10,789 nt of DNA from positions 1 through 10,789 of the forward strand of contig JAKQBV010000509.1 in NCBI GenBank assembly GCA_029573925.1, read 5' to 3'. Shown here one piece after another: positions 7,426 through 10,789 of the stretch. Each line of letters opens with the position of its first letter. The first letter of the stretch is position 1. This DNA comes from a bacterium (GTDB lineage: Bacteria > UBP15 > UBA6099). The notes beneath the pieces were generated by a model. The model saw only the letters and a list, made by a program, of their open reading frames with translations. It did not search any database and was not told the DNA's origin. The position numbers were made by a program, and so were the translations under genes.

Positions 7426-7911
7426 TTGATAATTCGAGACACCGAAATCTTCGACGCTCCCCGCGACGCCGTCTTCGCCCTCACCCGCGACAGGTTCGAG
7501 GAATATCTGGCTCTGGTTCCGGCGGTCAACTCTGTAAAGTTGCTGAGCAGCCATTCGCCCGCCCCCGGCGTAATCGCCAACATCACAGAATGGGAAGGCA
7601 GCGCTCGCATCCCCTCCTCCTTCAGAAACCGCCTCAGCCAAGACATGCTCCGTTGGCGCATCCACTGCGTCTGGGACGAAAATTCTTGGACATGCCGCTG
7701 GCGCGCCGAAACTTCCCACTTCCGCGATATCTTAGACTGTCGCGGCGACATCCACTGCTCTCTCTCCCGTTGCGTCCTAACCGTCAACCTGAAAGTCTTC
7801 ATGCCTGTTTTCGGAGCAACCGTCGAAAGGTTCATCGCGCGCAACTACCTCGACAAAAATCTAATGATAAATAAGGAGGCGATAAAAACTCTCCTCGCCT
7901 CCGCGAAATGA
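7426..7911 (+). CDS. SRPBCC/START-fold protein, DUF2505-like
   Basis: This is a 161-residue protein with the general pattern of small SRPBCC proteins, which have a helix-grip fold with a hydrophobic pocket. Residues 8-33 (IFDAPRDAVFAL, then E-E-Y-L-A-L-V-P-A-V) match the opening strand and helices. W57-E-G-S-A-R-I-P and the W77/W83/W88/W92 strands form the middle sheet. The long final helix follows VFMPVFGATVERFIARNYLD (124-143), which resembles the P-x-x-G-x-x-V-E segment ending DUF2505 proteins. Members bind lipids or other hydrophobic ligands, or are simply uncharacterised; no catalytic residues can be assigned. It starts at TTG with a good GGAAGG site. It is unusually Trp- and Cys-rich (Cys at 81, 90, 105, 111 and 116). 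It follows yqeY by 105 bases that contain a hairpin, so co-transcription is likely but not certain. Confidence 0.7.
   Translation: MIIRDTEIFDAPRDAVFALTRDRFEEYLALVPAVNSVKLLSSHSPAPGVIANITEWEGSARIPSSFRNRLSQDMLRWRIHCVWDENSWTCRWRAETSHFRDILDCRGDIHCSLSRCVLTVNLKVFMPVFGATVERFIARNYLDKNLMINKEAIKTLLASAK
7875..7902 (+). terminator. Possible weak terminator hairpin overlapping a gene end
   Basis: GGAGGCGA (7875-7882) and TCGCCTCC (7895-7902) form a perfect 8-bp stem with a 12-base loop inside the last codons of the SRPBCC gene. A T-rich stretch, TTGTTTCTT, begins only after a further 9 bases (7912-7920), which is farther than in classic intrinsic terminators. It is the best terminator candidate before the independently transcribed toastrack gene. 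Confidence 0.35.
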
Positions 7912-7927
7912 TTGTTTCTTGACATTT

Positions 7928-7937
7928 GTTTCGAAAC
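7928..7937. promoter_or_regulatory. Perfect 10-bp palindrome near a TTGACA box
   Basis: GTTTCGAAAC reads the same on both strands. It lies 3 bases after a perfect TTGACA (7919-7924) in the 125-base gap before the toastrack gene. No convincing -10 box stands 16-18 bases beyond that TTGACA, so the box may be chance. The palindrome is a plausible but unproven operator half- or full-site. Confidence 0.25.
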
Positions 7938-8002
7938 GTCTTTTTTCCTTCTCTCAAATATTCTGGCTTTCAAAAAACAAGAAGCGATTCATGTGTTTCG
8001 GG

Positions 8003-8030
8003 TTGAAATTAGCCGCTCATGTTATAGACT
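8003..8030 (+). promoter_or_regulatory. Sigma70-like promoter positioned for a leaderless transcript
   Basis: TTGAAA (8003-8008, 5 of 6 to consensus) and TAGACT (8025-8030, 4 of 6) have a 16-base spacer. The expected transcript start, about 7 bases past the -10, is at or next to ATG 8037. No ribosome binding site lies between the -10 and that ATG (only TTGAGA). An overlapping TGTTATAGA offers an alternative -10 with an extended TG, but lacks the usual final T. Confidence 0.45.
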
Positions 8031-8036
8031 TTGAGA

Positions 8037-8936
8037 ATGGACATAGAGAAAAAAGGAAGAAAGAAACTAGGAGCAAAGCCCGGCGCGGCGGCGTTCATAT
8101 CGCTATTGGCGGCATTTCTGACAGCGGTTTTTGCGAACGCGCAACAGGATGCTGAAACAACCTCCGACGCGCCGCAGACATTCCAGTACACTCTCGCGGA
8201 AAGGTTCGCCGTGCCGTGGTCAGGCGACAAAAGCCTGCGGATGTCTGAAGGCGATGGCCAGATATTCGTGCGCGCGAGTTCCGCCGAAGCGGTGACGTTC
8301 CGGGCGGCCAAAACAGCGTTCGCGCCTGATCTAGCGAAAGCCCGCGAGTTCGCTTCGCGAATAAAAGTATACGCTCAGGCCCCCGCCGACAGCGTGGTCG
8401 CCACTTCGTCCGTCCCATCATCAGCAGGGCTTGAGGTGTCGGGCCGAGTCGATTACGACATTCTGGCTCCGTCGGCCATCTCCATCGATCTCGCAACGAC
8501 ATCCGGCGCGATAGACGTGTTCGGCCTTTCTGGAAAAGCGACGGTGAAAACCGTTTCAGGCAATATAAGCCTCGCCAACATTAAAGGAGCGGCGATAGCT
8601 TCTTCCTCAAGCGGCAATATTGACATCAAGGACTGCCCCAAGATTTCTTTTATACGGAGCGACACCGGCGAAGTTTCTTTTCAAGCGTCCGGCATGGAAA
8701 ACGACTTGGATATTGAAACGGATTCGGGCGACATCAAAGTGAAACTCAAGCGTTCTGTAAAAGCCAGAATAGTGGCTAAGACGGAATCCGGCGCGGTTGA
8801 CACTGCGGACGCTTATCTTAAAAAGGTGTCGGAGGCGGATTCAGAGTTGACGTTTGAGACGCCCGGAGCGGGAGCTTCGGTCCGCCTGATTTATATAACG
8901 ACTGTTTCCGGCGACATCACAATTTCCGCTGATTGA
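8037..8936 (+). CDS. Secreted toastrack (DUF4097-like) repeat protein
   Basis: This is a 299-residue exported protein. A Sec signal peptide is clear: a basic start (KKGRKK, 5-10), a hydrophobic core (17-33) and an A-N-A cleavage site before Q36. From about residue 139 it consists of short repeated beta strands carrying S-G or T-G turns: TTSGAIDV, TVSGNISL, SSSGNIDI, DTGEVSF, DSGDIKV, ESGAVDT and finally TVSGDITI. This is the hallmark of the DUF4097/DUF2807 'toastrack' domain, a beta-stacked fold. Residues 36-138 are a less repetitive N-terminal part. Family members are secreted or membrane-anchored and are often placed in envelope or stress-signalling loci, but no enzymatic role is established. 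ATG 8037 was chosen over in-frame TTG 8031 because the latter abuts the -10 box. There is no lipobox and no C-terminal anchor, so the mature protein is probably periplasmic or released. Confidence 0.82.
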   Translation: MDIEKKGRKKLGAKPGAAAFISLLAAFLTAVFANAQQDAETTSDAPQTFQYTLAERFAVPWSGDKSLRMSEGDGQIFVRASSAEAVTFRAAKTAFAPDLAKAREFASRIKVYAQAPADSVVATSSVPSSAGLEVSGRVDYDILAPSAISIDLATTSGAIDVFGLSGKATVKTVSGNISLANIKGAAIASSSSGNIDIKDCPKISFIRSDTGEVSFQASGMENDLDIETDSGDIKVKLKRSVKARIVAKTESGAVDTADAYLKKVSEADSELTFETPGAGASVRLIYITTVSGDITISAD

Positions 8937-8991
8937 AATAAAAGATTAATTGAAGAAAATAGAGGAAGGCGGGAAATATCCGCTTCGGGTT

Positions 8992-9813
8992 TCACTTCTT
9001 CGAGCGCTCGCTTTCGGGGGCGAGCAGCATGAACTCTTTTTCCAACACAAGCGAATCGTCGAGATAGACAACCGTCTTCCAGACTCCGGGCGATTCCTCT
9101 CGCGGCTCTCCCTTGATGGGAATCATCCACCAAGCGACCGCTTCTTTTCTGATCTTTTTTCCTCCGAACGTATATTTCCCTTCGGCATCCAACTCTCCGT
9201 TCGGATTGAGCCATTCGTATCTGAGTTCGCTGTTCCCGCGCAGGTTTCTCCATTTGATAAAAATCGCGACTGTGGCGTCAGACGCAGTGAATGTGTTCCG
9301 GATATCGGATGGGTTGTTGCGTTCGTCCACCTTCGCGCAGAAAAAAGAATCTTCAATAGAAGTCTCTCCGGGCATAACGCCCGCGGCGGCAGGAAGAAAG
9401 CTCGCCGCGATAACCGCCGCGAGGGGAAGCCAAATATATGGCCAGACGTTTTTCGCCTTGCCCATAGCGTAATCGATAGCGGCGTCGCTGACCCTGTAAA
9501 AAAGGAAACACAATGTGAGGTTGAGGGCGGCAAGCGCGGCGGACATTTCCCTGCCGGCGCCTGATTTTCCTTCGGGATAAAAATAATTGAAACCGAACAT
9601 CAAGGCGTTTATCGCGGCGGTCAACACGGCAGGCCAGTATATCGACAGAGGAGACTTTTTCGCCCAGCGGTCCGCATTGCCTTTCAAGCCGAAATGCACT
9701 GGGATTTTGTCCGGCAGGCGGTCATAGTTCTCTCTGGCTTTGCCCGCCATGCGGACGACGAAAAACAACGGAACAACGTAGCAGGCGAGAATTGCAAGAT
9801 TGAACAAGTCCAT
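8992..9813 (-). CDS. DUF1648 membrane protein with soluble C-terminal domain
   Basis: The protein has 273 residues. The N terminus has one membrane span (4-22) followed by the DUF1648 signature LPDKIPVHFGLKGNADRW-A-K-K (33-53). Three more spans follow (57-78, 89-107, 123-146). DUF1648 occurs in SdpI-like immunity proteins and many uncharacterised membrane proteins; here it is not followed by a typical SdpI layout. Residues 147-273 are soluble, with acidic and aromatic beta-type strands: F-I-K-W (185-188), L-R-Y-E-W (197-201), A-W-W-M-I-P-I-K-G-E-P (227-237) and P-G-V-W-K-T-V-V-Y-L-D-D (242-253). These suggest a beta-sandwich like those that end in G-x-W-x-V-x-V-x-x-D, but I cannot name it. 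AAGGAG lies 8 bases before the ATG. It follows the upstream protease-like gene by 15 bases, and its 3' end converges on the toastrack gene across 55 AT-rich bases with no strong terminator. Confidence 0.72.
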   Translation of the reverse strand: MDLFNLAILACYVVPLFFVVRMAGKARENYDRLPDKIPVHFGLKGNADRWAKKSPLSIYWPAVLTAAINALMFGFNYFYPEGKSGAGREMSAALAALNLTLCFLFYRVSDAAIDYAMGKAKNVWPYIWLPLAAVIAASFLPAAAGVMPGETSIEDSFFCAKVDERNNPSDIRNTFTASDATVAIFIKWRNLRGNSELRYEWLNPNGELDAEGKYTFGGKKIRKEAVAWWMIPIKGEPREESPGVWKTVVYLDDSLVLEKEFMLLAPESERSKK

Positions 9814-9828
9814 TCTGAGTTCTCCTTG

Positions 9829-10281
9829 CTAACGCGCATTGCCTGAGCAGTCTGGCGACCATCCGGGGCGCGCATCGGCGGTCGGGTAATACTCAATGAT
9901 TTTGAAACCGCCGTCGGGCAGAGCGACCGGGGGGTTGCCCTCCCAGACCACCCAGCAGTGGCCCGCGAGCCGGTCGCCGTCTTTGTTGAGTCCGAACGCG
10001 ACGCGGGCGTCAACGCCGTTTTCCCTGAGCAGGCGGCAGAGGACGACGGAGCGCGAGAGACAGGAGTTGAGTAGTCCGAACACCGCGCCAACCCGAAGCG
10101 CCCTGTTGACTGCCCGCTCAAGCCGTTTCGGGTCCGCCCCCGCGCTGTCCGCGACCGGGCAGTCCAGAATGGAGAACGAATCCCGCCCGCCCCCGCGGCT
10201 GACTTTTCGCTGAATGTCAATAGCCCTTGCCGCCACGGCGATGTCTTCCGCCGCGGATTCAAGAGCGTTCCTTCTATTCAT
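9829..10281 (-). CDS. Transglutaminase-like protein resembling lasso-peptide B2 protease
   Basis: This is a 150-residue protein whose core (about 66-132) matches Transglut_core3, the cysteine-protease-like domain known as the B2 leader peptidase of lasso-peptide clusters. C74 lies in NSCLSRSVVLCRLLRENGVDARVAFGL (72-98), compared with the family pattern C-L-x-R-x-x-x-L-x-x-L-L-x-x-x-G-x-x-A-x-x-x-x-G. H108 sits in A-G-H-C-W-V-V-W, and D123 in L-P-D-G-G is a candidate third triad member. The N-terminal ~60 residues are polar and helical. No B1 (PqqD-like), C (asparagine-synthetase-like) or precursor gene is in the window, so a lasso-peptide role is not supported. A general Cys-His-Asp hydrolase or transglutaminase-like role is all that can be said. 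AGGA (10289-10292) precedes the ATG by 7 bases. The gap to panE is 3 bases, so the genes are co-transcribed. Confidence 0.72.
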   Translation of the reverse strand: MNRRNALESAAEDIAVAARAIDIQRKVSRGGGRDSFSILDCPVADSAGADPKRLERAVNRALRVGAVFGLLNSCLSRSVVLCRLLRENGVDARVAFGLNKDGDRLAGHCWVVWEGNPPVALPDGGFKIIEYYPTADARPGWSPDCSGNAR

Positions 10282-10284
10282 CGC

Positions 10285-10789
10285 TCAATCCTGAAGACCG
10301 CCTTCGCTCATCGCCTTTATCAGGTTGAGCAGGGTCTTGTTTACGGGAACCTGTATGGAATGCTTGTCCGCCTGAGCGGCGATAGCTCCGCAGATGAAGT
10401 CTATCTCGGTAGGCCTACCCGCGGCGACGTCCTGATGCATGGAAGAGATGTTGGCGGCGGTGCGGCGGGCGACTGTTTCGACCATCTCGACGGCGTCGGC
10501 GTCCGAAATATCCACGCCCGCCGAGCGGGCGGCGGCGGCAGCCTCGGCAGCCGCGGCGAGCATCGTCGCGCGCGCGGACGGCCTCTCAAGCAATTCTCCG
10601 TTCCGCACTCTCAGAACAGCGGTAAGCGGGTTGATGCCGGCGTTTATCACGGCCTTTTTCCACAGCAGCGCGGACACGCCTCCGGGAGCTACCTCGGCGG
10701 GAATCCCTGCCCCGGACAGCATGGCGGCTATCCGTTCCGCGCGGGGAGTGGCCTGTCCTGAGAATTCGCCGATGAACGTGTCGCCCCTG
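10285..10789 (-). CDS. panE: 2-dehydropantoate 2-reductase, C-terminal part (5' truncated)
   Basis: About 167 C-terminal residues of ketopantoate reductase are visible. The frame is open to the right edge, so the ATG at 10722 is internal. The diagnostic helical C-terminal domain is present: L-W-K-K-A-V-I-N-A-G-I-N-P-L-T-A-V (with the conserved substrate-side Lys and Asn), then R-N-G-E-L-L. It continues with T-A-A-N-I-S-S-M-H-Q-D-V-A-A-G-R-P-T-E-I-D (conserved S-S-M, D and E), and ends with the P-V-N-K-T-L block. PanE reduces ketopantoate to pantoate with NADPH, in the cytoplasm, for pantothenate and coenzyme A synthesis. The Rossmann NADPH-binding half is beyond the window. Other ketopantoate reductase-family members with different 2-oxoacid substrates share this domain, so the exact substrate is not certain. 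It is the first visible gene of a minus-strand operon. Confidence 0.88.
   Translation of the reverse strand, partial: RGDTFIGEFSGQATPRAERIAAMLSGAGIPAEVAPGGVSALLWKKAVINAGINPLTAVLRVRNGELLERPSARATMLAAAAEAAAAARSAGVDISDADAVEMVETVARRTAANISSMHQDVAAGRPTEIDFICGAIAAQADKHSIQVPVNKTLLNLIKAMSEGGLQD

Noticed and set aside
7026..7844. A 272-codon open frame on the minus strand across yqeY and the SRPBCC gene
   Set aside because: Its translation is Ser/Arg-rich with no domain pattern, and it lies opposite two well-supported plus-strand genes; it reflects codon bias on the other strand.
8937..8991. A bidirectional terminator between the convergent genes
   Set aside because: Only a 4-bp GCGG/CCGC pairing is present near 8969-8982; the stretch is AT-rich but has no convincing stem.
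8950..9564. A 204-codon plus-strand frame opposite the DUF1648 gene
   Set aside because: The minus strand shows a DUF1648 signature, membrane spans and a well-placed ribosome site; the plus frame has none.
9829..10789. A lasso-peptide gene cluster
   Set aside because: Only a B2-like domain is present; panE and DUF1648 are not lasso genes and no precursor or cyclase is visible.

Overview
This is a gene-dense, moderately GC-rich bacterial chromosomal segment. Shine-Dalgarno sequences are common, GTG and TTG starts are used, and neighbouring genes often overlap or nearly touch. I see no tRNA, rRNA, CRISPR array, insertion sequence or phage gene. The families present (PQQ-type propeller, GT-C-like membrane proteins, HD-GYP, YqeY, toastrack/DUF4097, DUF1648, PanE) are spread across many phyla. 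The mixture of recognisable folds with low-signature membrane proteins suits an under-sampled or uncultured lineage, but I cannot name the phylum from sequence alone.

Layout. Plus strand, 1-4315: the 3' part of a PQQ-like beta-propeller gene with a strict 120-bp internal period. It is followed, almost without spacing, by two large polytopic membrane proteins that overlap each other by 4 bases. Both look like GT-C-fold glycosyltransferase-type proteins, with an acidic residue in the first extracytoplasmic loop, many membrane spans and a soluble C-terminal domain. They are probably one transcription unit acting at or outside the cytoplasmic membrane. A sigma70-like promoter (4397-4425) then starts a second plus-strand unit: a divergent HD-GYP protein (4457-5860), a DNA methyltransferase-fold protein that overlaps it by one base (5860-6837), YqeY (6877-7320) and a small SRPBCC/DUF2505-like protein starting at TTG (7426-7911). 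A third plus-strand gene (8037-8936) encodes a secreted toastrack (DUF4097-like) protein, and its best promoter places the transcript start at or next to the start codon.

Minus strand, 8992-10789: a convergent, tightly packed operon reading panE (ketopantoate reductase, cut by the window edge), a stand-alone transglutaminase-like protein resembling lasso-peptide B2 proteases, and a DUF1648 membrane protein with a soluble C-terminal domain.

The two most unusual points are the translationally coupled HD-GYP/methyltransferase pair, in which both proteins depart from family consensus at diagnostic motifs, and the B2-like cysteine protease domain next to panE with no lasso-peptide genes in view. 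I found no clearly complete new multi-gene system.
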